Shown piece after piece: positions 9,440 to 21,879 of a stretch of DNA of 64,000 nt. Made by a program: the position numbers and the translations under genes. This DNA is from Mytilus californianus (lineage: Eukaryota > Mollusca > Bivalvia > Mytilida > Mytilidae): NCBI RefSeq assembly GCF_021869535.1, contig NW_026262648.1, positions 3,681,794-3,745,793 on the forward strand, in the 5' to 3' direction. Below the pieces are notes generated by a model that saw nothing but the letters and a program-made list of their open reading frames with translations, did not search any database and was not told the origin of the DNA. Each line of letters opens with the position of its first letter. Position 1 is the stretch's first letter.

Positions 9440-10640
9440 AAGCATGACGGAGGGGAGCATACACTGCATGCATTGTTTGCTCTTTGAACACGCATTTTTG
9501 CTGATATAGACTTAATGTAAAAATCAACCCCAACTACTTTTTTTAATCTTTAAATATTTTGTTATTAAATTTTTAATGATTTTATTGACAAAAATATTTT
9601 AATGGAATAAGTAAACTAGCAACTTGTAATCAAATACACCCATCATTTCTTGTCATTTCATTTGACCCATATTTCAGTTCTTCTCAACATATGAATTTTA
9701 AAAACTACCAAGTAAACATTTAGCATGAAAATATTAAAATAATGAAATCCGAAGCGAGAAGGTTATCTCTTTTTTTTTTTATTAGTTTTAACGTTTAAAA
9801 AGTGGATTCCAACACACCCGAATGTAAAAGGTGTACGCGACTAACTTTAAAAAAAAAAAATTTTTCTATAATTTAATTCAAGATAATTTGACGTGGGCAG
9901 AAATTCATATCATTGATACATTTATCAAATAGTACTTTTTAGTCTTTAACTATAATAATGCATGGGACGAGGTTTTGATCATGTATACCTAAACGTGCAT
10001 TCGCAGATACAGGGGTAGAGGGCGTACTCCCCCCTTTCGATCGCCAAGGAATTTTGAACATCTCACATTTTCCACGTTATCTAAACAAATATTTCGTATA
10101 AAATCGTTCAATATTTTTTCGCGTTGCTTCGCTCGGCAGTAATAATTCAATTATCGGGAACTACGCCCTATCTCAAATATCTTGGATCCGGCCATAATCA
10201 CAAATTGTATAGCACCAAAAAAAATTAAATGATTGTCGTTTGGCTTTGTTAAATACGTTTTAAAAACAACAATGTTTGAACATTAGACATCTCGCACGAG
10301 ATTTAAAAGTTTAAGACTACATACTGAATTGGATTTTTTCCTGGATTTAGAGCTCACTTAACACGGAAATGTAATACTGGCGTGTAATCTAATGGACACA
10401 TATTCTTGTTACTTTTAATATAAATATTAATTTATTTAATTATATATAATCCCACTAACAAATAATCATGTATCTTTTACTGATAAATTATCATTACATT
10501 TTATAGAAACTACATATAATCTGCTATACAGTTATGAACCCTTATGGTCCTACAGACACTCTGCGCTTTTGACATGACACAAGATCTTGCTTTTCTAGAG
10601 TGTTTATGTACTTTTTTACTTAATTTGTGATATGTACAAA
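9440..10640. other. AT-rich intergenic sequence, no gene seen
   Basis: Homopolymer A and T runs and no open frame of note. A short GC-richer patch at 10,000-10,050 (GGGTAGAGGGCGTACTCCCC) could be a repeat fragment but I cannot name it. Confidence 0.4.
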
Positions 10641-10641
10641 A

Positions 10642-10970
10642 AAGAAGATGTAGTATGATTGTCAATGAGACAACTCTTCACAAGAGACCAAGTGACACAG
10701 AAATTAACAACTATAGACCACCGTACGACCTTCAACAATGAGCAAAGCCCATACCGAAAAGTCAGTTATAAGAGGCTACAAAATTACAAATGTAAAACAA
10801 CAAAAACGATAAAACTAACGGCCTAATTAATGTACAAAAAAAAATGAACGAAAGCACAGCAACAAATGATAACCACTGAATTACAGGCTCCTTACTTGGG
10901 ACAGTCACCGCCACACATAATGTTAACGGGTCCACTTACCTTGGACAGTGGTGTAACAGTACGCAATAAT
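10642..10970 (+). repeat. Interspersed mussel repeat (TATGATTGCCAATGAGACAA family), near full-length
   Basis: It begins AAGAAGATGTAGTATGATTG and ends near GGACAGTGGTGTAACAGTAC. Related, more diverged copies lie at 12,040 and 12,478, and head-only copies at 43,706, 48,590 and 49,795. I recall this as a very common Mytilus repeat. Sequence of the same family leads into the reverse-transcriptase element at 54.5-55.65 kb, so short copies are probably 5'-truncated insertions of that element (inference). Confidence 0.65.
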
Positions 10971-12039
10971 TGATTAATATTCTAGACTGGATTATTATTC
11001 TGTATTTATTAGTTTTAGTTGTTTTTAAGATAGTGTTCAGTAGCTGTGAATACTCTAAGATCGGTACATGGAGTTTATTTTGAAATACTAGTAATTGCTG
11101 TTTTTGTGCTTCGTTTTAGTCGAACGAGTCAATCCCTTTCTAACTGTTTTAATTATGAGTAGACATGATCATTTGATAAACATACTTCTATGATCTCTAT
11201 TGGCTTTAACTTGGGCGTTTATAAAAATTATGTAGCAAATAGATGCATGCATAAAATAAGTTTTTGACATAAATTGGCTAAAATATCAGATAAGATTTTA
11301 GCCTCAAGCTATAAAACTTACAAGCTATAATAAATACGACGAAGATTTAGCCTCCAGCTATAATTCTTATGATGATGATGATACTGATGTATGTCTTATA
11401 TCCAGCGACAAATATTACATATATATTAAGGATGATGAAATGATAGCAATTCGCTGGATCGAATTGTCCAACAAAATAATTGAACCCGTAATCGAGGCTG
11501 GCCTGCTACCAGTCAAATCCATATTTAATAAAAACCTGTTTATATAATTTATGCTTTAAGTGCATTTATTATTATTCTAGCAACACTTGTTTTGTTTTGA
11601 TATCACTTTTTGTTGCATGATTTGTTTGATTTTTCTCCATGTTTCTTTGTATCAAAAAGCTTAGTTTTTATTGTTCCATTATCCTTGTGACTTGCTATTG
11701 TACTAATATTCCAGTAGGCATGCAATTATTATTCTAAATAGTAAAAAAATATTTTTAACAAGTAAAGATTACCCCGTTTTGATTCAGACTTCCTTGTATC
11801 ACTAGCATTTAATATACATACACTGACAAAATATTGTACCTGCAATCATATTACAATCACCCTGTCTGTCCGTCCGCCAGTCTGTCCGTTCAACAAATAT
11901 TTTCAATTTTCTCTTCAAAAGCATTAGTATGCTTAGCATGCATTCTTTTTTCGATTTATTCCTTACACTCCTGGGGTCAAACAATCAAACAGAGTCCAAA
12001 TGGTGTGAATTACGACTACAGTGGCTCGTGCTGTCGTCA
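10971..12039. other. AT-rich intergenic sequence, no gene seen
   Basis: Contains a short GAT microsatellite near 11,368-11,385. Open frames at 11,802-12,046 on both strands overlap one another and have no motif. Confidence 0.4.
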
Positions 12040-12325
12040 ACAATAAGCAAATACTCATACCGTATTATCAGATACTAGTATATAAGGCATTAACTTTGAA
12101 AAATGTAAACTTTTCAAACGAAAATAAAACATTTTTACAAGAGTAACATTAACACAAAATGACAGAAAGTAACCAACGACATCCACTGAATTGAAAGCAT
12201 CTGACTTGGGAAAGCCAATATAAAATTTGGCCTGATTAAACGCGTTTACCAGCGATCAACACTCTGTTTAACAGCACAATATAAGAAAAAAAAACCTGTA
12301 AAATTCAGTTGGAAATAGCTCAACT
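12040..12325 (+). repeat. Diverged partial copy of the same interspersed repeat
   Basis: It shares GCAAATACTCATACCGTAT, the AACCAACGACATCCACTGAAT core, CTGACTTGGGA and the TTTAACAGCACAATATAAG end with the copies at 10,642 and 12,478, but lacks the head. Confidence 0.5.
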
Positions 12326-12477
12326 AATCAATATTGAATTGAGCCCAAAACAATTACATTTTTATAATGAAAGACACAGAGTACCGATCTTAAAGTACCG
12401 CCAGGTACTGAAAGCTGATTCTTAAATGTTAAATTACCTGTGAATATTAAACGTATTTAGTTAAAAAGAAAAAAAAA

Positions 12478-12820
12478 TAAGGAGATATGGTATGATTGCC
12501 AATAAGAAATGAAGTTGATGTAAGCAATGATAGGCAACCTTACGGCCTTCATCAATGAGAAAAATCCATACCGTATAGTCGACTATAAAAGGAACCAACT
12601 TGAAAAATATGAAACAATTCAATTGAGAAAACTACCGGCCTGATTTAAAACAAAACAAGTTACGAAAAACAAATATAACAGATATGAACCAACGACCACA
12701 AGTGAACCACAGGTTCCTGACATGGGACAAGCACATAAAGAATGAGTGCTCAACCCCCACTCCCTAAGCCTGGGACAGTGGTGCAACAGCACGACATAAG
12801 AACAATCTGTAAAAACCTTC
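12478..12820 (+). repeat. Copy of the interspersed repeat
   Basis: It begins AAGGAGATATGGTATGATTG and keeps the CATACCGTATAGTCGACTAT, GGTTCCTGACATGGGACAAG and GGGACAGTGGTGCAACAGCA blocks in the order seen at 10,642. Confidence 0.65.
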
Positions 12821-13469
12821 CTTCAGAGAGCTTGGTTTACACATATATCACCTTCAATGGTGATCCTATGCATGGATATGTCGTAGAGTTTAACTTTTAT
12901 ATATAAATATATACCTCTTATGCGAGACAAAAATTGAAAATAAAAATTTTTGCTTAACTCAATCAATATGTGATAGTTTTAGAATCCACTTCTAATTGGA
13001 TTAGTAAGGGTAGTCTTAATCCAAAAACAACTATGACAATATCAAGCCTTACTTATCAAAAGTACATTTTAAAAAGAAAATTACTGTAAAGACTGAAGTG
13101 GCAATATAGTTGTCGTAAAAGTGTAACAAGTATATAAATTGGCATTCTCGTCCACTTTTAATCAGAGGTTCATTTGCAAAGTATATCGAAAAACAAAGTC
13201 ATGGTCAAAACCATGAAAGACAACTCAAATCAATCGTATGATAGGTAAAGATACGTGTATATACGTGGTCTTATGACAGTGAAGTTTTGGCGGGAATATC
13301 AATAATCACGTGATATATAAAAATCATGATTTCTTTCGTTTTTCATCATCTTAGAAATACTTGATATAGATAAAATTTATCCTGAATGGACTTTATAGTT
13401 TAGGAATACTTAGTTAAAACTTGAATGGCGCATTTAACAAAATTAATAGGTTAGCAATAACCGGTCCCG
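12821..13469. other. AT-rich intergenic sequence, no gene seen
   Basis: No open frame, RNA gene or repeat was recognised. Confidence 0.4.
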
Positions 13470-13532
13470 TTACGTGCGTACGTCGAGTTAGGTACGTATG
13501 TCATTTTATTGGAAATCTCTATTATGACGTAG
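13470..13532 (+). mobile_element. Remnant of the 5' end of the same Tc1-type element
   Basis: CGTCGAGTTAGG and then GTCATTTTATTGGAAATCTC match the reverse complement of 9,366-9,415, which is the terminal region and first codons (VILLEIS) of the transposase at 8,448-9,401. About 12 bases between the two blocks are missing. No further transposase sequence follows. Confidence 0.6.
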
Positions 13533-13534
13533 AG

Positions 13535-14075
13535 GTGGCATTGACTTACGTGTAACTTTTTCAATTTTTTAATGCGACCTTTTGTTAACAATAGTGCTCG
13601 ACACATTTAATGACCAAAAGGACAACTCAATTCCATCTTGATACAGGTAAATGTTTGAAAAAATGCTTATTTGTTTAAAATCAGAAAATGACGTAACGTC
13701 GTCTTCGAATTTTTAACAAATTAGTAAATGATAGATAAATCATTCAGGTCACTAGTTTTAATCTTGAAAATATTATAAATTAATATATGTAATTTCTTTT
13801 AATTAAAAACCAGGGTAACGTTTCTATTTTTGCCTAGTAAACATTTATTTATATCAGACAATGCACGCACGTGGACGAGGGTACTTATACCGTCTTTAAG
13901 AATGTGGCGCTTGGATTGTCAATGATAAAGTTAACTGGTCTGTATGTAGTTTTACTATCATATCTTTTTAACAACTCAGTACTCTTTGCCGATTTTGTTT
14001 TATTCTGGTACAAAACCTCTAATATAAATAGACTTTTGAAAATAATACAAAGTAGACTGTCTATTAAGTCTGTAA
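13535..14075. other. AT-rich sequence, no supported gene
   Basis: A 70-codon frame at 13,871-14,083 is Leu/Ile/Phe-rich and ends inside the adjacent TIR element; I see no reason to call it a gene. Confidence 0.35.
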
Positions 14076-14284
14076 TACTGTAAATTCAGAAATTATTGCG
14101 ATGTTTTTATTATTGCGAAAAATGCGTCAGGGTTATAATCGCAATAATTTAAACTCGCGTTTTGAATTTTTTTATATGAATTAAACATCTTATTCTCAAT
14201 ATCGCAAAAATTAAAATCGCATTTTAGTCTAAAATGAAAAAATCGCAATAATAAATGCACGCAATAATTTCTGAATTTACAGTA
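14076..14284. mobile_element. MITE, 205 bp with long terminal inverted repeats and TA target duplication
   Basis: The left end (14,076-14,100) and right end (14,260-14,284) are perfect inverted repeats of 25 bp, starting TACTGTAAATTCAGAAATTA. The outer TA on each side is probably the target duplication, giving an element of 14,078-14,282. A second block, TTTATTATTGCGA, extends the inverted similarity inward to about 44 bp. There is no coding capacity. TA targets point to a Tc1/mariner-type source. It lies against the LINE scrap at 14,285. Confidence 0.85.
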
Positions 14285-14577
14285 GTATATAGATTTTTAG
14301 GTTGTATACCAGCTGGCCTTCGCACTAAAGTTCTTTCATCTTCATCGTTTTCTTTTTCGAAATACCCTTGAAAAAAATTCAGCAAGTGTTCAGCCTTCTC
14401 TTTATCAGTACTTACATTACACATTTTACAATCTCTTTCATCATATAATTCGGATGGGGGAATTTGGATTTTCATTTTGTCTTCATATGACAAGAAATTC
14501 TTCTTTGCTGACTCTGATATGTCTTTTTTACGATTTTCACATTCTTGTCTGACATTTGAGTTGGCTTTGTTCCTCAC
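14285..14577 (-). pseudogene. LINE-type retrotransposon fragment (linker before reverse transcriptase)
   Basis: The minus-strand frame from 14577 reads NFLSYEDKMKIQIPPSELYD, then STDKEKAEHLLNFFQGYFEK and NDEDERTL. The TDKEKAE.L..FF..F...ED pattern is typical of the linker between endonuclease and reverse transcriptase in CR1/jockey-like LINEs. The frame then runs into the MITE, which supplies its last ~20 codons. Only this scrap is present; no RT motif was found nearby. Confidence 0.5.
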
Positions 14578-14619
14578 TAAGTTTTAGTTCCTTTCGACAT
14601 AATTAAACATAGATCCTCT

Positions 14620-14890
14620 TGAAGCTTTGCGCAAACTATGCGCCCTCTACAAGACCTTTATAGTCTTACCCCGCGACATCCCTCATTATTTTTTCCAGAG
14701 GCTATGGAATAGGCAAATTCCAGTTGTTTTTCCCAAATTTTTTTGAAATTCCGAGCCCTAGTTTCAGTTTTTGGACAAAGCGCAACTCGAAACCTTGCGC
14801 AAACCATGCGCCTGTTTCTCCTCTACAACACCTATATAGCTATACCCCGTGAAACTCCACATTATTTTTTTCTCTAGAAGCCATTGAATA
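14620..14890 (+). repeat. Left edge of the ~177-bp satellite, diverged monomers
   Basis: About one and a half monomers carry the satellite landmarks (TTGCGCAAACTATGCGCC, CTACAAGACC, TAGTCTTACCCCGCGACA, GAGCCCTAGTTTCAG) but differ at many positions from the main array. They stop at GAATA, where the composite element is inserted. Confidence 0.8.
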
Positions 14891-15366
14891 GGTGTAATAC
14901 CACCAATTAATGCATGGTACGTCACATCCGGTTGCATACGAAAATAGGTCGAAAAAATATTGCCTTGAATTTGACAGTTGTAGGTAATTAATCCATCATT
15001 TTATTGCAGTAAAACATTTCTGGGTCATAAACATATACATGTATCTTGGGTATTTCAAAGCATCATTTTTTTTATTTATTTTGGGTTTCTGTAGAATATT
15101 TTGGAAACTTGAGGTTGCATGGTTACTAAAGCTTGTACACAGGTTATATAAGGGGGGAAATTTGATTGGTTAACTGGCAGTTATAGTTATTTTTTTATAT
15201 GCAACGAAATTTTATGTGAATTTTTTTCTATAGTACTGGACAGGATAAAACTTTACTCATGCCAAGTATTTTTTTAATTTGAAACAAAGATAAATTCTGC
15301 ACAATTTTTTGAAAAGTGCAAATTTTAAAAAGACTTATAGGGGAAAATCAATGGTGGTATTACACC
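14891..15366 (+). mobile_element. TIR element, copy 1 (476 bp)
   Basis: Non-coding, AT-rich; shares ACGTCACATCCGGTTGCATA and TGAATTTGACAGTTGTAGG blocks with copy 2 at 16,266. Its right flank (TAAT) does not match its left flank (AATA), so it did not insert alone at this spot. Confidence 0.8.
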
Positions 15367-16265
15367 TAATATGGGGTGCTGTATATGCACCTTTGACCTT
15401 GTGAGTACTCTCATGTGTTAAAATTTCTTGCTATTCAAGTGAAATATTACAAATAATGAAATATTCTGAGTGGATTGAGTCTCCAAAACATATTTTATGA
15501 GAACATTTCCTTGGAATTGGAACATACCATGAATATTAGTTAACAGAACAAGCCACACTTTACGGTGTTTTGAGGAGCTTTTTCTCCTTTTTTCTTATAT
15601 TCTGCTATATTAGAAAGTTTTTTCTCAGAAATATTTTAATAAATATATAGTTATAAGTAAATGTGATTATTTTTTAAAGCAGTACCAACAAATTATTCAC
15701 TAATAGAGAAGCTTTTTATGTCCCTCTCTGGAACGCAGCGTAAATTTAAGTTTTACTTAAGGACTTATTAAAACCTCCCGTAAACTTTTATATGGATTGT
15801 TCATTCTGCTTAATACTTCAATTACTCAATGTAATTTATTATAACATTTCTATCATAAATGAGTGAAAGTTACTTCATTATTTTTATTTATTGGCCTGAA
15901 AAGTTGAAATTTTGAGGAAATGACATGTATAAATGGACCAAAAGAGACCTTATAAAGAAGACAAAGGATCCATTAGTGGTATTTATCATCCTAAAGTTAT
16001 CTTTTGTATCAAATTCAACTGTTTGTAGGCAGATGAGATAAATATTTAATCATTATTGGTCCACACTATATTCTATCATGATGCGGCTTGGTTTGGATTT
16101 TTCGAAGAAATTTTGCACGAATCGCTGAAGATGTCGTCGTACATTATACTAGATTTTTCTCAACTATTGAACTGATTATGACAAAACATGACAGGAAGGC
16201 TTGAAAAAACAGTATTACAAATGAAAAAATCCCTTTCAGTGTATTAAATAAAAATGTCTTCTTCA
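15367..16265. other. Unique DNA between the two TIR elements
   Basis: AT-rich, no open frame or motif. It is not satellite sequence, so it was carried here with the TIR elements or captured between them. Confidence 0.5.
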
Positions 16266-16685
16266 GGTGTAATACCACCAAATCATGGCACGTCACATCC
16301 GGTTGCATACAAAAATAGGTCGAAAAAAATATTCCCTTGAATTTGACAGTTGTAGGTAATTAATCCATCATTTTATTGCAGTAAAACATTTCTGGGTCAT
16401 AAACATATACATGTATCTTGGGTATTTCAAAGAATCATTATTGTTTTATTTGGGGTTTCTATAGAATATTTTGGAAACTTGAGGTTGCATGGTTACTAAA
16501 GCTTGTACACAGGTTAAATAAGGGGCAAATTTGATTGGTAAACTGACAGTGATAGTTATTTTCTTATATGCAATGAAATGTTATGTTAATTTTTTAATTT
16601 GAAACAAAGATAAATTCTCCACATTTTTTTGAAAACTGCAAATTTAAAAAAAAAAAAAAAAGAAAATCAATGGAGGTATAACACC
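16266..16685 (+). mobile_element. TIR element, copy 2 (420 bp)
   Basis: Collinear with copy 1 but shorter near its 3' end, where a run of about 17 A replaces part of the sequence. Its right flank AATA pairs with the left flank of copy 1. Confidence 0.8.
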
Positions 16686-19600
16686 AATAGGCCAACGCCC
16701 TCTGTTTTTTCCTTTTTTTTTAAATTTTTGAACCCTAGTTTCAGATTTTTTAACATAGCGCCCTTCGATACCTTGCGCAAAAGATGCGCCTGTTTCTCCT
16801 CTACAAGACCTATATAGTCATACCCCGTGACACCCCTCATTATTTTTCTCTACAAGCCATGGAATAGGCCAACCCCCCTGTTTTTAACATTTTTTTCAAA
16901 ATTTTGAGCTCTAGTTTAAGATTTTTGAACATAGCGCCCTTTGATACCTTGCGCAAAAGATGCGCCTGTTCCTCCTCTACAAGACCTATATAGTCATACC
17001 CCGTGACACCCCTCATTTTTTCTCTCTGGAAGCCATGGAATAGGCCAACCCCCCTGTTTTATAACATTTTTTTTCTAAATTTTGAGCTCTAGCTTCAGAT
17101 TTTTGAACATAGCGCCCTTCGATACCTTGCGCAAAAGATGCGCCTGTTCCTCCTCTACGAGACCTATATAGTCATTCCCCGTGACACCCCTCATTTTTTC
17201 TCTCTGGAAGCCATGGAATAGGCTAACCCCCCTGTTTTTAACAATTTTTTTTTAAATTTTGAGCTCTAGTTTCAGATTTTTGAACATAGCGCCCTTCAAT
17301 ACGTTGCGCAAAAGATGTGCCTGTTTCTCCTCTACAAAACCTATATAGTCATACCCCGTGACACCCCTCATTATTTTTCTCTAGAAGCCATGGAATAGAC
17401 CAACCCCCTGTTTTTAACAACTTTTTTTTTAAATTTTGAGCTCTAGTTTCAGATTTTTGAACATAGCGCCCTTCGATACCTTGCGCAAAAGATGCGCCTG
17501 TTTCTCCTCTACAAGACCTATATAGTCATACCCCGTGACACCCCTCATTATTTTTCTCTAGAAGCCATGGAATAGGCCAACCCCCCTGTTTTTAACAATT
17601 TTTTTTTTAATTCTTGAGCTCTAGTTTCAGATATTTGAACATAGCGCCCTTCGATACCTTGCGCAAAAGATGCGCCTGTTTCTCCTCTACAAGACCGATA
17701 TAGTCATACCCAGTGTCACCCCTCATTATTTTTCTCTAGAAGCCATGGAATAGACCAACCCCCTGTTTTTAACAACTTTTTTTTTAAATTTTGAGCTCTA
17801 GTTTCAGATTTTTGAACAAATCCCCCGTCGATAACTTGCGCAAAAGATGCGCCTGTTTCTTTTTTACAAGATCTATATAGTCATACCCCGTGACACCCCT
17901 CATTATTTTTCTCTAGAAGCCATGGAAAAGGCCAACCCCCCTGTTTTTAACAATTCTTTTTTAAATTTTGAGCTCTAGTTTCAGATTTTTGAACATAGCG
18001 CCCTTCGATACCTTGCGCAAAAGATGTGCCTGTTTCTCCTCTACAAGACCTATATAGTCATACCCCGTGACACCCCTCATTATTTTTCTCTAGAAGCCAT
18101 GGAATAGGCCAACCTCCCTGTTTTTAAGACTTTTTTTTCAAAATTTTGTGCTTTAGTTTCAGATTTTTGAACATAGCGCCCTTCGATACCTTACGCAAAA
18201 GATGCGCCTGTTTTTCCTCTACAAGACCTATATAGTCATACCCCGTGACACCACTAATTATTATTCTCTAGAAGCCATGGAATAGACCAACCCCCCTGTT
18301 TTTAACAATTGTTTTTTTTTAATTCTTGAGCTCTAGTTTCAGATTTTTGAACATAGCGCCCTTCGATACCTTGCGCAAAAGATGCGCCTGTTTCTCCTCT
18401 ACAAGACCTATATAGTCATACCACGTGACACCCCTCATTATTTTTCTCTAGAAGCCATGGAATAGACCAACCCCCCTGTTTTTAACAATTTTTTTTTTTA
18501 AATTTGAGCTCTAGTTTCAGATTTTTGAACATAGCGCCCTCGATAGACCAACCCCCCTGTTTTTAACAATTTTTTTTTGAAATTTTGAGCTCTAGTTTCA
18601 GATTTTTGAACATAGCGCCCTTCGATACCTTGCGCTAAAGATGCGCCTGTTTCTCCTCTACAAGACCTATATAGTCATACCCCGTGACACCGCCCATTAT
18701 TTTCTCTAGAAACCATGGAATAGACCAACCCCCTATTTTTAACAATTTTTTTTTTTAATTTTAAGCTCTAGTTTAAGATTTTTGAACATAGCGCCCTTCG
18801 ATACTTTGGGCAAAAGATGCGCCTGTTTCTCCTCTACAACACCTATATAGTCACATTCCGTGACACCCCTCATTATTTCTCTCTAGAAGCCATGGAATAG
18901 GCCAACCCCCCTGTTTTTAACAGTTTTTTTTTTTTAATTTTGAGCTCTAGTTTCAGATTTTTGAACATAGCGCCCTTCGATACCTTGCGCAAAAGATGCG
19001 CCTGTTTCTCCTCTACAAGACCTATATAGTCATACTCCGTGACACCCCTCATTATTTTTCTCTACAAGCCATGGAATAGGCCAACCCCTGTTTTTAACAT
19101 TTTTTTTTCAAAATTTTGAGCTATAGTTTCAGATTTTTGAACATAGCACCCTTCGATACCTTGCGCAAAAGATGCGCCTGTTTCTCTTCTACAAGATCTA
19201 TATAGTCATAAACCTTGACACCCCTCATTATTTTTCTCTAGAAGCCATGGAAAAGGCCAACCTCCATGTTTTTAACATTTGTTTTTCAAAATTTTGAGCT
19301 CTAGTTTCAGATTTTTGAAAATAACGCCCTTCGATACCTTGCGCAAAAGATGCGCCTGTTTCTGCTTTTCAAGACCTATATAGTCATACCCCGTGACACT
19401 CCCCATTATTTTTCTCTAGAAGCCATTGAATAGACCAACCCCCCCGGTTTTTAACAATTTTTTTTTTTAATTTTGAGCTCTAGTTTCAGATTTTTGAACA
19501 AAGCACCCTTCGGTACCTTGCGCAAAAGATGCGCCTGTTTCTCCTCTACAAGACCTATATAGTCATACTGCGTGACACCCCTCATTATTTTTCTCTAGAA

Positions 19601-21845
19601 GCCATGGAATAGACCAACCCCCCTGTTTTTAACAATTTTTTTTTTTTAATTTTGAGCTCTAGTTTCAGATTTTTGAACATAGCGCCCTTCAATACCTTGC
19701 GCAAAAGATGCGCCTGTTTCTCCTTTTCAAGACCTATATAGTCATACCCCGTGACACTCCCCATTATTTTTCTCTAGAAGCCATTGAATAGACCATCCCC
19801 CCCGGTTTTTAACAATTTTTTTTTTTTAATTTTGAGCTCTAGTTTCAGATTTTTTTACATAGCGCCCTTCGGTACCTTGTGCAAAAGATGCGCCTGTTTC
19901 TCCTCTACAAGACCTATATAATCATACTGCGTGACACCCCTCATTATTTTTCTCTAGAAGCCATGGAATAGACCAACCCCCCTGTTTTTAACAATATTTT
20001 TTTTAAATTTTGAGCTCTAGTTTCAGATTTTTGAACATAGCGCCCTTCGGTACCTTGTGCAAGAGATGCGCCTGTTTCTCCTCTACAAGACCTATATAGT
20101 CATACTGCGTGACACCCATCATTATTTTTCTCTACAAGCCATGGAATAGACCAACCCCCCTGTTTTTAACAATTTTTTTTCAAAATTTTGAGCTATAGGT
20201 TCAGATTTTTGAACATAACACCCTTCGATACCTTGCGCAAAAGATGCGCCTGTTTCTACTCTACAAGACCTATATAGTCATACTCCGTGACACCCCTCAT
20301 TATTTTTCTCTACAAGCCATGAAATAGGCCAACCCCTGTTTTTAAAATTTTTTTTTCAAAATTTTGAGCTATAGTTTCAGATTTTTGAACATAACACCCT
20401 TCGATACCTTGCGCAAAAAATGCGCCTGTTTCTCTTCTACAAGATCTATATAGTCATACCCCTTGAGCTCTAGTTTCAGATTTTTGAACATAGCGCCCTT
20501 CGATACCTTGCGCAAAAGATGCGCCTGTTTCTCCTCTACAAGACCTATATAGTCATACTCCGTGACACCCCTCATTATTTTTCTCTAGAAGCCATGGAAT
20601 AGACCAACCCCCCTGTTTTTAACAATGTTTTTTTTTAATTTTGAGCTCTAGTTTCAGATTTTTGAACATAGCGCCCTTCGATACCTTGCGCAAAAGATGC
20701 GCCTGTTTCTCCTCTACAAGACCTAAATAGTCATACTCCGTGACACCCCTCATTATTTTTCTCTAGAAGCCATGGAATAGACCAACCCCCTGTTTTTAAC
20801 AACTTTTTTTTTAAATTTTGAGCTCTAGTTTCAGATTTTTGAACATAGCGCCCTTCGATACCTTGCGCAAAAGATGCGCCTGTTTCTCTTCTACAAGATC
20901 TATATAGTCATACCCCTTGACACCCCTCATTATTTTTCTCTAGAAGCCATGGAAAAGGCCAACCTCCCTGTTTTTAACATTTGTTTTTCAAAATTTTGAG
21001 CTATAGTTTCAGATTTTTGAACGTAGCACCCTTCAATACCTTGCGCAAAAGATGCGCCTGTTTCTCCTGTTCAAGACCTATATAATCATACCCCGTGACA
21101 CTCCCCATTATTTTTCTCTAGAAGCCATTGAATAGACCAACCCCCCCGGTTTTTAACAATTTTTTTTTTAAATTTTGAGCTCTAGCTTCAGATTTTTGAA
21201 CATAGCACCCTTCGGTACTTGCGCAAAAGATGCGCCTGTTTCTACTCTACAAGACCTATATAGTCATTCTGCGTGACACCCCTCATTATTTTTCTCTAGA
21301 AGCCATGGAATAGACCAACCCCCCTGTTTTTAACAATATTTTTTTTAAATTTTGAACTCTAGTTTCAGATTTTTGAACATAGCGCCCTTCGATATCTTGC
21401 GCAAAAGATGCGCCTGTTTCTCCTCTACAAGACCTATATAGTCATACCCCATGACACCCCCCATTATTTTTCTCTAGAAGCCATGGAATAGACCAACCCT
21501 CTGTTTTTAACAATTTTTTTTTTTAATTTTGAGCTCTAGATTCAGATTTTTGAACATAGCGCCCTTCGATACCTTGCGCAAAAGATGCGCCTGTTTCTCC
21601 TCTACAAGACCTATATAGTCATACCCCGTGACACCCCCCATTATTTTTCTCTAGAAGCCATGGAATAGACCAACCCCCCTGTTTTTAACAATTTTTTTCT
21701 TAATTTTGAGCTCTAGTTTCAGATTTTTGAACATAGCGCCCTTCAATACCTTGCGCAAAAGATGCGCCTGTTTCTCCTTTTCAAGACCTATATAATCATA
21801 CCCCGTGACACTCCCCATTATTTTTCTCTAGAAGCCATTGAATAG

Positions 21846-21879
<34 letters not shown>

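Larger units (their letters stand above)
14891..16685 (+). mobile_element. Composite TIR element inserted in a satellite monomer
   Basis: Two related elements in the same orientation, 14,891-15,366 and 16,266-16,685, each start GGTGTAATACCACCA and end with its inverse (GGTGGTATTACACC; GGAGGTATAACACC). They flank about 0.9 kb of unrelated DNA. The satellite phrase GAATAGGCCAAC is split so that AATA stands on both outer sides (14,887-14,890 and 16,686-16,689), as expected for a 4-bp target duplication made by the outermost ends. Neither inner flank shows such a match. No transposase is encoded. Confidence 0.75.
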
